DNA from: Phaeobacter sp. G2
GTDB lineage: Bacteria > Pseudomonadota > Alphaproteobacteria > Rhodobacterales > Rhodobacteraceae
Direction of reading: 5' to 3'
DNA length: 64,000 bases
Assembly (NCBI GenBank): GCA_025163595.1
Contig: CP104100.1
Span: 930,001 to 994,000, forward strand
Positions 16,369-25,473 of this stretch are shown here, in pieces (positions within the stretch are counted from its first letter, which is position 1; each line of letters begins with the position of its first letter). Both the position numbers and the translations under genes were made by a program. A model generated the notes under the pieces. That model saw only the letters and a list, made by a program, of their open reading frames with translations. It did no database searches and was not told the origin of the DNA.

Positions 16369-16900
16369 GGTGGGCAGGACTGGCTGACGGAGTCGCCCGA
16401 ACTGGCCATCTGAGCTGGCCATCTGAACGGGCCCATCTGAACTCCTGTCTGAACTGGACAGAGACGATTTTTGCGCGGGCGGAGCTGTGGCAACGGGCTT
16501 TAGAATGTTGCCTGGCGTGGCCCTGACAGTCGCAGGGGCATCGGCGGAAAAGGCAAGGAGGGCATCTGTTTAGAGCAGCTGTCCTTTTTCTGTTGGCGGC
16601 CTGGATTTCTCCGCAGTGCAGCATTTCCCCAGCGTCGCGCAGGTTTATTGCTTGATCACCGCGATGCTCTTGCCTAATGTGCCTGCAATTCTGTGGAACT
16701 AGGTTCTGCATAGTGGAATTTTTGCACAAGCCGCTCCACCTCCAAGTTGTAGCGGGTGAGCCGGGGTCGTGACGCAGGGTTCTGGATCGCGGTATCGAGC
16801 CGGGGCTGGCATGGGGACTTGGCTTGTGCTGAGAATGAAAAAGGACTTAGGGCTAGACCGGACGATTGTTTGGTAGACCTAAAGAGGAGAGGAAATTCGA
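16369..16900. other. 532-bp intergenic region without a supported gene
   Basis: No reading frame here has family resemblance or a convincing start. It holds a run of about five imperfect 13-bp units (see 16399-16461), a T-rich spot near 16585, and the promoter side of the beta-oxidation operon ending in the ribosome site AGAGGAGAGGAAA before 16901. The low coding quality and the repeats suggest decayed DNA. Confidence 0.5.
16399..16461 (+). repeat. Short tandem repeat, unit GAACTGGCCATCT
   Basis: Five units follow one another: two of 13 bp, one of 14, one of 12 and a partial last one (GAACTGGCCATCT, GAGCTGGCCATCT, GAACGGGCCCATCT, GAACTCCTGTCT, GAACTGGACAG). They lie 31 bp after the UPF0261 stop. 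This is a small noncoding tandem repeat with drift between units. Confidence 0.7.
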
Positions 16901-18988
16901 ATGACAGATGCCATCGCATACGAGCGCATTGGGGAAATTGCGGTTCTGAAAGCGCAGAATCCTCCGGTGAACGCGCTGGGCTTTGATATTCGCGAAGGCC
17001 TGCTGGCTGGGATCGAACGGGCTGAAAAGGACGGTGTAAAAGCGGTTTTGATCTATGGTGATGGCCGCACCTATTTTGCCGGGGCTGACATTACTGAATT
17101 TGGCAAACCCCCACGCGGCATCTTTTTGCCCGACCTCTGCGCACGCATCGAGGCCTCTCCTTTGGTGGTGGTCTCTGCGCTGCACGGGACCGCTTTGGGC
17201 GGCGGGCTGGAGGTTGCATTGGCCTCGCATTACCGCATTGCAGTTCCATCGGCGCGGGTGGGTCTGCCCGAAGTGTTGATTGGGGTGATGCCCGGTGCCG
17301 GTGGTACCCAGCGTCTGCCACGTTTGATCGGTGTTGAGGCCTCTGTGGATGTCATCACCTCGGGTCGTCAGGTTGGTGCCAAAGAAGCGCTGGCACTGGG
17401 TATTCTGGATCGCATCGAAGAGGGTGAGCCGCGCGAGATCGGTCTGGCCTATACCCAGGAATTGCTTGATAGCGGCGCCACCCGTCGCCCCGTGAGCGAA
17501 ATGCCAGCACCAGAGGCGGTTGATTTCGATGCGCTCTATGACAAGGTTCTGAAAAAGGGCCGTGGCCTGCTGGCGCCTGCGGTTGCGGTGCGCGGTATTC
17601 AGGCCTGCTGTGAGCTGCCTTTTGACGCGGGCATGAAGCGCGAGCGCGAATTGTTCATGGAGCTGATGGATACCGATCAGCGTCAGGGCATGATCCATGC
17701 TTTCTTCTCGGAGCGCGCTGTCAGCAAGCTGCCTGAGCTGAAAGGCATTGCCCCCCGTGCGCTTGCTTCGATTGGCGTGATCGGTGGTGGCACCATGGGG
17801 GCAGGTATTGCTACCGCAGCACTGCTTGCCGGCCTTCCGGTGGTGATGCTGGAGATGAGCGACGAGGCGGCAGAGGCCGCAAAAGGCCGCATCGCGGGCA
17901 ATTTGCAGGGCGCTTTGAAGCGCGGCAAGATTTCCGAGGCGCAATTCACCCAGCTCACCGAAGAGGCGCTGACCCTGGCCACCGACTATGACGCCTTGAG
18001 CGATGTGGATCTGGTGATCGAGGCGGTCTTTGAAGAGATGAGCGTCAAGAAAGTGGTGTTTGGCAAGCTGGATGCGGTCTGCAAGAAAGGCGCGATCCTC
18101 GCCTCCAACACCTCTTATCTGGATGTGAATGAAATTGCCGCCTGCACCTCGCGTCCTGAGGATGTGATCGGGCTGCACTTCTTCTCGCCCGCGCATGTGA
18201 TGAAGCTGCTGGAAATTGTTGTGGCAGACAAGACTGCACTGGACGTGGTTGCCACTGGCTTTGCCCTGGGGCAGCGGCTGAAAAAGATCTCGGTGCGCGC
18301 TGGCGTTTGCGATGGCTTTATCGGCAACCGCATTTTGGCCACCTATCGCAAGGCGGCTGACCATATGGTGCTGGATGGGGCCTCGCCCTATCAGATCGAC
18401 AAGGCGCTGACTGATTTTGGCTTTGCCATGGGGCCCTTTGCCGTGGCGGATCTGGCTGGGCTCGACATTGGTTGGGCGGTGCGCAAACGCAAACGGGCCG
18501 AAGGCATGGACCCGCGCGATCGTGACAGCGAATATATGGATAAGGTCTGCGAAGCTGGCAACTTTGGCCAAAAGACCGGCAAGGGCTATTACATCTATGA
18601 GGCCGGTAAGCGCGGCGGCACGCCAAACCCAGAAGTCACCGATCTGATTGCGGCGGAACGGGCGGCAAAGGGCATCACGCCCCGGGCCTTTACCGACGAC
18701 GAAATTGTCACTCGTTATATGGCGGCGATGGTCAATGAGGCCGCCAAGGTTGTGGGCGAAGGCATCGCCCGCCGCCCGCTGGATGTCGATATGACCCTGC
18801 TGTTTGGCTATGGCTTCCCGCGTTACCGGGGTGGGCCGCTGAAATGGGCCGATATGGAAGGCTTGGACAAGGTTCTGGCCACGATCAAAAATGGTGCGCA
18901 GGAAGATGACTATTTCTGGGAGCCTGCGCCCCTGCTCGAAAAACTAGTGGCTGAAGGCCGCTCCTTTGATGATCTCAACAAGGAATAA
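16901..18988 (+). CDS. Bifunctional enoyl-CoA hydratase / 3-hydroxyacyl-CoA dehydrogenase (PimF/FadJ-like)
   Basis: A 695-residue trifunctional-type enzyme with an N-terminal crotonase domain (1-200; oxyanion loop [14 protein letters not shown] and catalytic Glu in [14 protein letters not shown]) and a C-terminal dehydrogenase (from about 290; NAD loop [13 protein letters not shown], catalytic His in [12 protein letters not shown]). It hydrates enoyl-CoA and oxidises the 3-hydroxyacyl-CoA in the cytoplasm. It opens an operon with a thiolase, two acyl-CoA dehydrogenases, a thioesterase, a hydratase and a CoA ligase. Size and gene set match PimF of the Rhodopseudomonas palustris pimelate operon, so dicarboxyl-CoA is a likely substrate; a general fatty-acid role cannot be excluded. 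A strong ribosome site precedes ATG 16901. Confidence 0.93.
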   Translation: MTDAIAYERIGEIAVLKAQNPPVNALGFDIREGLLAGIERAEKDGVKAVLIYGDGRTYFAGADITEFGKPPRGIFLPDLCARIEASPLVVVSALHGTALGGGLEVALASHYRIAVPSARVGLPEVLIGVMPGAGGTQRLPRLIGVEASVDVITSGRQVGAKEALALGILDRIEEGEPREIGLAYTQELLDSGATRRPVSEMPAPEAVDFDALYDKVLKKGRGLLAPAVAVRGIQACCELPFDAGMKRERELFMELMDTDQRQGMIHAFFSERAVSKLPELKGIAPRALASIGVIGGGTMGAGIATAALLAGLPVVMLEMSDEAAEAAKGRIAGNLQGALKRGKISEAQFTQLTEEALTLATDYDALSDVDLVIEAVFEEMSVKKVVFGKLDAVCKKGAILASNTSYLDVNEIAACTSRPEDVIGLHFFSPAHVMKLLEIVVADKTALDVVATGFALGQRLKKISVRAGVCDGFIGNRILATYRKAADHMVLDGASPYQIDKALTDFGFAMGPFAVADLAGLDIGWAVRKRKRAEGMDPRDRDSEYMDKVCEAGNFGQKTGKGYYIYEAGKRGGTPNPEVTDLIAAERAAKGITPRAFTDDEIVTRYMAAMVNEAAKVVGEGIARRPLDVDMTLLFGYGFPRYRGGPLKWADMEGLDKVLATIKNGAQEDDYFWEPAPLLEKLVAEGRSFDDLNKE

Positions 18989-18993
18989 AGCAA

Positions 18994-20169
18994 ATGAAAC
19001 AAGTCGTTATTGTCTCGGCCGCCCGTACCGGGTTGGCTAAGTCCTTCCGGGGATCCTTCAACATGACCCATGGGGCCACCATGGGGGGGGCCGCGGTTGA
19101 GGCCGCCATGGCACGCGCCGGGATCGAGGGCGCGGAAATCGAAGACTGCATCATGGGCTGTGGCGCTCCCGAAGGGGAAACCGGATCCAACATCGCGCGT
19201 CAGATCGCCCTGCGTGCAGGCCTGCCGGTAACCGTATCGGGCATGACCGTGAACCGGTTCTGCTCGTCCGGTTTGCAGACCATCGCGCTGGCGGCTCAGC
19301 AGATTATTTGCGAAGGCGCCGGTCCCATGGTGGCCGGCGGGGTCGAAAGCATCTCGATGGTGCAACCAAAGGTGCGCGCGGCTCCTGAGGCCTGGCTGCA
19401 GGAACACAAGCCCGCTGTCTATATGACCATGATCGAGACCGCCGATATCGTGGCGCAGCGCTATGGTATCAGCCGCGAAGAGCAGGATGCTTATGGTCTG
19501 CGCAGCCAGCAGCGCATCGCTGCGGCGCAGGAGGCAGGTCTTTTTGCCGATGAGATCGTGCCAATGACCACCACCATGGCGGTCAAGGACAAGGAAACCG
19601 GCGAAATCTCGATGAAAGAGGCGCTGGTGGATCGGGACGAATGCAACCGCCCCACCACCACGCTGGATGGTCTGGGCAGCTTGGCGCCGGTTCGCGGTGA
19701 CGGCAACTTTGTCACCGCAGGCAACGCCAGCCAGCTGTCTGATGGTGCCGCTGCGGTGGTCCTGATGGACTCCAAAGAGGCCGAGAAGCGCGGGCTCGAG
19801 GCCATGGGCGCCTTTAAAGGCTTTGCGGTTGCAGGCTGTGAGCCAGACGAGATGGGAATTGGTCCGGTCTTTGCTGTGCCACGTCTGCTGGAGCGCCACG
19901 GCCTGACCGTGGACGACATCGACATCTGGGAGCTGAACGAAGCCTTCGCCAGCCAGGCGCTCTATTGCCGCAATCGCCTGGGCATTGATGACGAGAAATG
20001 CAACGTCAACGGCGGCTCGATCGCCATTGGCCACCCCTTTGGCATGACCGGTGCGCGGATGACCGGCCATATCCTGCGTGAAGGCAAACGTCGCGGGGCC
20101 AAACTGGGCGTTGTCACCATGTGTGTGGGTGGCGGCATGGGTGCCGCAGGCCTGTTTGAGATCTACTGA
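18994..20169 (+). CDS. Acetyl-CoA acyltransferase (thiolase; PimB-like)
   Basis: A 391-residue thiolase starting 5 bp after the dehydrogenase stop. The nucleophilic Cys is in [12 protein letters not shown] (about residue 91), the HEAF-type segment reads [10 protein letters not shown], the active-site His lies in [14 protein letters not shown] and the second Cys in [10 protein letters not shown], so the active site is complete. It cleaves 3-ketoacyl-CoA with CoA to acetyl-CoA and a shortened acyl-CoA, the last step of beta-oxidation. In the LNEAF motif Asn replaces the His seen in many FadA proteins, as in degradative acetyl-CoA acetyltransferases. Tandem hairpins separate it from the acyl-CoA dehydrogenase genes. 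Confidence 0.93.
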   Translation: MKQVVIVSAARTGLAKSFRGSFNMTHGATMGGAAVEAAMARAGIEGAEIEDCIMGCGAPEGETGSNIARQIALRAGLPVTVSGMTVNRFCSSGLQTIALAAQQIICEGAGPMVAGGVESISMVQPKVRAAPEAWLQEHKPAVYMTMIETADIVAQRYGISREEQDAYGLRSQQRIAAAQEAGLFADEIVPMTTTMAVKDKETGEISMKEALVDRDECNRPTTTLDGLGSLAPVRGDGNFVTAGNASQLSDGAAAVVLMDSKEAEKRGLEAMGAFKGFAVAGCEPDEMGIGPVFAVPRLLERHGLTVDDIDIWELNEAFASQALYCRNRLGIDDEKCNVNGGSIAIGHPFGMTGARMTGHILREGKRRGAKLGVVTMCVGGGMGAAGLFEIY

Positions 20170-20195
20170 TCTAAAGCGTTTAATCTAGCAAAGGA

Positions 20196-20251
20196 GCGCC
20201 CATATGCCCCATCGAGGGCCATATGGGCGCGCCCCGGCCTGCGGGCCGGGG
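20196..20251 (+). other. Tandem hairpins inside the beta-oxidation operon
   Basis: Two strong stems follow the thiolase stop: an 11-bp stem with arms GCGCCCATATG (20196-20230) and an 8-bp stem CCCCGGCC-TGCG-GGCCGGGG (20232-20251). The next gene starts at 20278 with its own ribosome site CTGGGAGG. Without a T-run these look like mRNA processing or stability elements that could set different levels for the two halves of the operon. Confidence 0.5.
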
Positions 20252-20277
20252 GGCGGCTTTCTGGGAGGAAGCACCAA

Positions 20278-21477
20278 ATGGATCTGAATTACTCAGTTGA
20301 AGAGCAGGCGTTTCGCGCCGAAGTGCAAGAGTTTCTGGCACAGAAATTGCCAAAGGAAATGTCTGACGCCATTCGCGTCGGGCGTGAGCTTGGCAAAGAA
20401 GGCCATGAGAAATGGCATGGTATCCTGAACGACCAGGGCTGGCTGGCGCCGAACTGGCCCAAGGAATTTGGCGGCTGCGAGTGGAACGCGGTACAGCGCC
20501 ATATCTTTGAGGAAGAATGCTGCCGCGCCAATGCGCCCCGCATCGTGCCTTTTGGCTTGGCGATGCTGGCGCCGGTGTTGCAGAAGTTTGGCTCCAAGGA
20601 ACAGCAAGATCACTATCTGCCCCGCATTCTGTCTGGCGAAGACTGGTGGTGTCAGGGCTATTCCGAGCCCGGTGCCGGATCGGATCTGGCCAGCCTGAAG
20701 ACCCGCGCTGTGCGTGAGGGGGACCACTATGTGGTCAACGGCCAGAAAACCTGGACCACCCTGGGCCAATACGCCAATTGGATTTTCTGTCTGGTGCGCA
20801 CGGATCCGGATGCGAAACAGCAATCCGGGATCTCTTTCCTGCTGATCGACATGGACACACCCGGTATCGAAGTACGTCCGATTATCCTGCTGGATGGCAC
20901 CCACGAAGTGAACGAAGTCTGGTTTACGGACGTCAAAGTTCCGGTGGAAAATCTGGTGGGTGAGGAAAACAAAGGCTGGACCTATGCCAAATATCTGCTG
21001 ACCCATGAGCGGACCAATATCGCCGGTGTTGGCTTTAGCAGTGCTGGCCTGGAGGCGGTGAAACGCATGGCTCGCAGCCAGATGCATCGCGGCCGGCCTC
21101 TGAGTGAGAACCCGCATTTTGCCGCCCGTGTGGCGCGGGCCGAGATTGATCTGATGGCCATGTCCACCACCAACCTGCGGATCATTTCGCGCGCCGCCTC
21201 TGGTCAGGCGCCAGGGGTTGAAAGCTCGATGCTAAAGGTGAAGGGCACAGAAATCCGTCAGGAAATCAACGACCTGGCACGTCGCGCAGCGGGTGCCTAT
21301 GCGATGCCATTTGTTTCGGAGGCGCTGGAAGGCGGCAATGAGCCCGACATGGGGCCGGAAGGCAGCGCCGCTGCCGCTCCGCAGTATTTCAACAATCGCA
21401 AACTTTCGATCTTTGGGGGCTCCAACGAGGTCCAGAAGAACATCATTGCCAAAGTCAAACTGGGAGGCGGGGCATGA
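20278..21477 (+). CDS. Acyl-CoA dehydrogenase, large subunit (PimC-like)
   Basis: A 399-residue acyl-CoA dehydrogenase with the FAD-binding stretch CQGYSEPGAGSDLASLKT and the C-terminal FGGSNEVQKNIIAK. It pairs with the next gene, which overlaps it by ATGA and encodes a second, diverged acyl-CoA dehydrogenase. Paired subunits of 395-399 and about 380 residues are what the pimC/pimD pair looks like in Rhodopseudomonas palustris, where they form pimeloyl-CoA dehydrogenase. It would make the trans-2-enoyl-CoA with electron-transfer flavoprotein as acceptor. The catalytic Glu position was not assigned with certainty; candidates are in the SEALEGGNEPDMG segment. Confidence 0.92.
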   Translation: MDLNYSVEEQAFRAEVQEFLAQKLPKEMSDAIRVGRELGKEGHEKWHGILNDQGWLAPNWPKEFGGCEWNAVQRHIFEEECCRANAPRIVPFGLAMLAPVLQKFGSKEQQDHYLPRILSGEDWWCQGYSEPGAGSDLASLKTRAVREGDHYVVNGQKTWTTLGQYANWIFCLVRTDPDAKQQSGISFLLIDMDTPGIEVRPIILLDGTHEVNEVWFTDVKVPVENLVGEENKGWTYAKYLLTHERTNIAGVGFSSAGLEAVKRMARSQMHRGRPLSENPHFAARVARAEIDLMAMSTTNLRIISRAASGQAPGVESSMLKVKGTEIRQEINDLARRAAGAYAMPFVSEALEGGNEPDMGPEGSAAAAPQYFNNRKLSIFGGSNEVQKNIIAKVKLGGGA

Positions 21478-22616
21478 ACTTTGATCTGACAGAAGAACGT
21501 CAAATGCTGCAGGACAGCCTGCGTCGGTTCCTGCGGGACAACCAGGACGGGCTGCGCGCCAGCACGCGTTTGGGGGATGCAGAAAACGCTCTCGGGTTTG
21601 ATGCCGGGATCTGGGGCAAACTGGCTGAGCTGGGCGTCATCGGTGCCCTGTTCAGCGAAGAAGACGGCGGTTTTGCCGGCGCGGGTTTTGACCTCACCAC
21701 CGTGTTTGAAGAGCTGGGGCGCGCCGGTGCGGTAGAGCCGCTGCTGGACACAGCCATTCTGGGCGGTGGCTTGATCGCGGCCCTGGGCAATGAGACACAA
21801 AAAGAACTGGTGGAGCAGGTGATTGGTGGCGAATTGCACCTGGCCCTGGCCCATGGTGAACCCAACAGCCGCTATGATCTGGCGCAGGTGGAAACCACCG
21901 CAAAGGTTGAGGGCGACGACATCGTTCTCACCGGGCGCAAGGCCGTTGTGATCAATGCTGAAGCCGCCGACTACCTGATTGTCTCGGCGCGCGAGTCCGG
22001 TGCTGCCGCAGACGAGGAGGGGATCTCTTTGTTCCTGGTGCCACGTGACAGCGCTGGCCTGTCGCTGCGCGGCTATGCGCTGCTGGCCGGTGGCCGGGCG
22101 GCTGAGGTCGATATCGACGGGTTGCGTCTTTCTGCGGATGCGCGACTGGGCGCAGCGGGCTCTGCTTATGGGGCGCTGAAACGGGCAAGCAACCGCGCCG
22201 AGGTGGCGCTGGCTGCCGAAACGCTGGGCGCGATGGAAGCGGCAACCGAGTTGACGCGGGAATACCTGCTGACACGGCAACAGTTTGGGCGGCCAATTGG
22301 CACGTTCCAGGCCTTGCAACACCGGATGGCCACCCTGCTGATCGAGCTGGAACAGGCCCGCTCTGCGGTGATCAATGCTGCGGGGTACCTGGACTCTTCT
22401 GCTGCAGAACAGGCCTTGCAGATTTCAGCGGCACGCAACCTGATTGGCCGCGCCGGCCGTTTGGTCGCTGAGGAAAGCATTCAGCTGCATGGTGGTATTG
22501 CCATGACCGAAGAGTATGAGCTGGCCCATATCGCCAAGCGCATCGTGATGGCGGACCACCGGTTTGGTGACACCGATACTCAGCTGGAGCGTTTTATTGA
22601 CCAAAGCGCGGCCTGA
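21474..22616 (+). CDS. Acyl-CoA dehydrogenase, small subunit (PimD-like)
   Basis: A 380-residue acyl-CoA dehydrogenase-fold protein overlapping the previous gene by four bases (ATGA). It keeps the helical N-terminus (MNFDLTEERQMLQDSLRRFL) and a C-terminal LHGGIAMTEEYELAHIAKR segment, but the middle flavin region is weaker (ALAHGEPNSRYD instead of the usual EPxAGSD). This asymmetry suggests it works as the partner of the upstream subunit rather than as an enzyme alone. Paired heteromeric acyl-CoA dehydrogenases are known in dicarboxylate and steroid breakdown. The following thioesterase frame overlaps its end. Confidence 0.9.
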   Translation: MNFDLTEERQMLQDSLRRFLRDNQDGLRASTRLGDAENALGFDAGIWGKLAELGVIGALFSEEDGGFAGAGFDLTTVFEELGRAGAVEPLLDTAILGGGLIAALGNETQKELVEQVIGGELHLALAHGEPNSRYDLAQVETTAKVEGDDIVLTGRKAVVINAEAADYLIVSARESGAAADEEGISLFLVPRDSAGLSLRGYALLAGGRAAEVDIDGLRLSADARLGAAGSAYGALKRASNRAEVALAAETLGAMEAATELTREYLLTRQQFGRPIGTFQALQHRMATLLIELEQARSAVINAAGYLDSSAAEQALQISAARNLIGRAGRLVAEESIQLHGGIAMTEEYELAHIAKRIVMADHRFGDTDTQLERFIDQSAA

Positions 22617-23064
22617 GGCAGATCAAGCTGAAACGGGCCAGTGTGACGCTGGCCCGTCAGAAACCGACCTGACTTTTCAGATCGAAGACCCGGGCGTTCA
22701 GCAACTGGTGGGGTACAAAACGACAATCGACCGGCGGGATGGGTCCTGCCGGGTGACTTTGGATTTGCAGCCACCTCACCTGAACCGCCATGGCATCCTG
22801 CACGGCGGTATCGTTGCGACGGTTCTTGACGTGGTCTGCGGCAATACCGCCTCGCAGTTTTTTGACCCTGAAAACCATGCCGCTCTGGTCACTGTATCGC
22901 TGACGCTGTCCTATGTGGCGGCGGTGCGTCAGGGGCGGATTACCGCCACGGCACGTGTCACCGGCGGTGGCGCCTCCATTGCGCATCTCTTGGGCGAACT
23001 GCACGACGAGGAAGGTCGGCTTTTGGCCTCTGCAACGGGCGTGTTCAAAAGGATTCGCAAATGA
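22597..23064 (+). CDS. PaaI-type hotdog-fold acyl-CoA thioesterase
   Basis: A hotdog thioesterase of about 155 residues. The family core is HLNRHGILHGGIVATVLDVVCGN, whose HGG stretch with a nearby Asp is the active-site helix; a late stretch reads LLASATGVFKRI. It hydrolyses an acyl-CoA to free acid and CoA, often to release stalled intermediates. The start is uncertain: TTG 22597 has GGAG before it and overlaps the previous gene by 20 bp; GTG 22564 is also open. The first 30 residues are not conserved in either case. It is translationally coupled to the next gene (ATGA at 23061). Confidence 0.8.
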   Translation: MTKARPEADQAETGQCDAGPSETDLTFQIEDPGVQQLVGYKTTIDRRDGSCRVTLDLQPPHLNRHGILHGGIVATVLDVVCGNTASQFFDPENHAALVTVSLTLSYVAAVRQGRITATARVTGGGASIAHLLGELHDEEGRLLASATGVFKRIRK

Positions 23065-23843
23065 CTGTTTTGGCCCGACTGGAAGACCAGGGCGATCGCG
23101 CTGTTGTGGTGAACATGAATGCCACCCGTCGCGGCGCCCTGTCGCCAGATCTCTATGCTGCGATCAATGACGCGGTGGCCCTGGCGCAAGAGCCGCGCAT
23201 TCGCGCCATTTTGCTGACATCCGAAGGCGGCTTTTTCTGTGCGGGCGGGGATCTGAACGTCTTGATCGAACGGCGCACCCTGACTGAGGCGCAGCGGCGC
23301 GACAAGGTGGATGAGCTGCACGGGATGATCCGGGGGCTGCGCGCAGCCCCGGTGCCGGTGATTGCCGCCGTTGAGGGTGGCGCCGCAGGCGCTGGCCTGT
23401 CGCTGGCCCTGGCGGCGGATCTCATCGTAGCTGAGGCAGGCATCAAGTTCACCGCGGCCTATGTCAAGGCGGGGCTGGTGCCGGATGGGGGCCTGACCTC
23501 TGCTTTGGCACGCATGCTGCCGCGTCCGCTGGCAATGGAGATGTGCCTATTGGCACGTCCGGTGACGGCGGAACGGATGCAGGCGCTGGGGGCGGTGAAC
23601 TTGGTGGTGCCCGGCGATCAGGTTCTGGCCTCGGCACAGGCGCTGGCAGATACTCTGGCCAAGGGACCACCTCAGGCACAACGGATGATCCGTCACATGA
23701 TGTCTGAGGCCTATGAGACCAGCGAGTCAGCGCAGCTGGACCGCGAGCGCAACGCTATGGCAGAGGCGGCTGGCGCAGCCGAGGCTGGCGAGGGGATTGC
23801 GGCATTTTTGGAAAAACGCGCGCCGGAATTTGGCGCGACATAG
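23061..23843 (+). CDS. Enoyl-CoA hydratase/isomerase family protein
   Basis: A 260-residue single-domain crotonase overlapping the thioesterase by four bases. The oxyanion loop appears as CAGGDLNVLIE (residues about 61-71) and EGGAAGAGLSLALAADL (about 105-121). In the catalytic region the sequence AYVKAGLVPDGGLT has Lys and Asp rather than the two Glu of classical hydratases, as in isomerase, dehydratase or PaaG-like members. It therefore may shift a double bond rather than add water. It is the second crotonase of the operon besides the bifunctional enzyme. Exact reaction not decided. Confidence 0.88.
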   Translation: MTVLARLEDQGDRAVVVNMNATRRGALSPDLYAAINDAVALAQEPRIRAILLTSEGGFFCAGGDLNVLIERRTLTEAQRRDKVDELHGMIRGLRAAPVPVIAAVEGGAAGAGLSLALAADLIVAEAGIKFTAAYVKAGLVPDGGLTSALARMLPRPLAMEMCLLARPVTAERMQALGAVNLVVPGDQVLASAQALADTLAKGPPQAQRMIRHMMSEAYETSESAQLDRERNAMAEAAGAAEAGEGIAAFLEKRAPEFGAT

Positions 23844-23917
23844 CCCTGGGCTGGAACTGCTGTGCGGCAGGACAGGGCGGAAGACACACAAACAATAACA
23901 GGTGGGGAGCTGCGGTG

Positions 23918-25411
23918 ATGAAGTACTGGCATGATCTATTGGCAGCGCAGGCAAAGGCGCGTCCTGAGGCTGCAGGATTTTCCGACAGTGTCGGCGTGAG
24001 CTGGAGTTATGGGGCGCTGGCAACGGCTGTGGCAGAGCTGTCACAGGTGATCACGCAGGCGGGCGTTCGGCCCGGCGACCGGGTGGTGGTGCTGGCAGAA
24101 AACTGCTGTGCGGTGGTGGCGGCGCTTTTGGCAAGCTCTCAATGTGGCGCCGTGGCGGTTCCGGTGAATGCCCGGATGAGCAGCGGAGAAGTGGACCGTA
24201 TCCTGGATCATGCCCGCCCTGTGGTGGTGTTGATCTCGACCCAGATCGAAGGCAGTGCGCAGACCCATGCAACCCGATTGGGTGCAGAGGAAATTACCGG
24301 CTCTTTTGGCGCAATGCATATGGCCTGCCCTTACCCAAGTTCTGGCGATGCGCCCGCAGATGCTGCTGTGCTGCTCTATACCACGGGCACCACTGGCGCC
24401 CCCAAAGGCGTGATGCTGACCCATAAGAACCTGCTTTATGGTGGCAAGGCCTCTGCAGAGCTGCGCGATATGGTGCCGGGGGATGTGATTTATGGGGTTT
24501 TGCCGATGACCCATGTTTTTGGTCTGGCATCAGTGATGACAGCCTCGCTTTATATCGGCGCGGAGGTTTTGCTGGAGGCGCGGTTCTCGGCTGAAAAGCT
24601 CTATCAGGCACTGCGTCGGGGGGTGACCCGGTTGTCGGCGGTGCCGCAGATGCATGCTCTGGTGATGCAATTTGCCAAGGAACAGGGGCTGGACCGGCTT
24701 GATAGTCCGGTGTTGCAATATGTGTCCTCCGGGGCGGCGCCGCTCGACCCGGATTGGAAGCGACGGGCCGAGGCCTTTTATGGTGTGGCCCTGCAAAACG
24801 GCTATGGCATGACAGAAGCCACGGCCGGGGTGTGCGCCACCAAGAACAGCAGCCCCGGAAATCCGGATATCTCGGTTGGGCCGCCCCTGCCTGGTGTCGA
24901 GGTGCGCATTGATGAAAGCGTTGCGGGTGGCGGCGAGGGCATCGGCGAGGTGCTGATACGCGGTGATAATGTAATGCTGGGGTACTACCGCAATCCGGAA
25001 GAGACGGCGCTGGTGCTGGATCAGGACGGCTGGCTGCGCAGTGGCGATCTGGGACGGCTGGACGCCCAGGGTTTTTTGCATATCGAGGGTCGCTCGAAAG
25101 AGTTGATCATCCATGGTGGCTTCAATGTATTCCCACCAGAGGTCGAAGCCGCGTTGAATGCCCATCCGCAAGTGGTGCAATCCGCAGTGGTCGGGCGGCG
25201 CGGCAAGGGCGATGAGGAGGTTCTGGCCTTTGTGCAGGTTTCACAAGACGACCAGCCTGATGTGGCCGACCTGATGCAATTCGTGCGGGGGCAGCTGGCT
25301 GGATACAAATGCCCGGCGCAGATCGTTTTGACAGAAGCCCTGCCGGCGGCGCCTACCGGGAAAATTCTGAAACATAAGCTGTTGGAGCATTTTGCCCAGC
25401 AGCTTCGGTAA
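23918..25411 (+). CDS. Class I adenylate-forming acyl-CoA ligase (PimA-like)
   Basis: A 497-residue AMP-dependent ligase. It shows the P-loop LYTTGTTGAPKG, the A5 motif NGYGMTEATAG, the hinge region LRSGDLGRLDAQGF, and the C-terminal catalytic lysine in PTGKILKH. It activates a carboxylic acid to its CoA ester with ATP and so feeds the operon. ATG 23918 is preferred to the overlapping GTG 23915. As last gene of a run of dehydrogenase, thiolase and hydratase genes it is probably the entry enzyme, equal in role to PimA. Chain length and type of acid cannot be read off. A bidirectional terminator follows. Confidence 0.92.
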   Translation: MKYWHDLLAAQAKARPEAAGFSDSVGVSWSYGALATAVAELSQVITQAGVRPGDRVVVLAENCCAVVAALLASSQCGAVAVPVNARMSSGEVDRILDHARPVVVLISTQIEGSAQTHATRLGAEEITGSFGAMHMACPYPSSGDAPADAAVLLYTTGTTGAPKGVMLTHKNLLYGGKASAELRDMVPGDVIYGVLPMTHVFGLASVMTASLYIGAEVLLEARFSAEKLYQALRRGVTRLSAVPQMHALVMQFAKEQGLDRLDSPVLQYVSSGAAPLDPDWKRRAEAFYGVALQNGYGMTEATAGVCATKNSSPGNPDISVGPPLPGVEVRIDESVAGGGEGIGEVLIRGDNVMLGYYRNPEETALVLDQDGWLRSGDLGRLDAQGFLHIEGRSKELIIHGGFNVFPPEVEAALNAHPQVVQSAVVGRRGKGDEEVLAFVQVSQDDQPDVADLMQFVRGQLAGYKCPAQIVLTEALPAAPTGKILKHKLLEHFAQQLR

Positions 25412-25434
25412 TGTCGCGCGACGGCTTTAAAAGG

Positions 25435-25462
25435 AAAGGCGAGGGGCATTGCCCTCGCCTTT
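25435..25462. terminator. Bidirectional terminator between ligase and chemoreceptor genes
   Basis: AAAGGCGAGGG-GCATTG-CCCTCGCCTTT is a perfect 11-bp stem whose A- and T-ends work in both directions. It lies 23 bp after the ligase stop and 11 bp after the chemoreceptor stop on the other strand. Confidence 0.85.
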
Positions 25463-25473
25463 GATCATGGTGG

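Noticed and set aside
16369..16900. CRISPR-like array from the short repeats
   Set aside because: Units are directly adjacent, 12-14 bp long and without spacers; no cas genes nearby.
16853..18571. 572-codon open frame opposite the bifunctional beta-oxidation gene
   Set aside because: Antisense shadow of a clear crotonase/dehydrogenase; no motif or ribosome site of its own.
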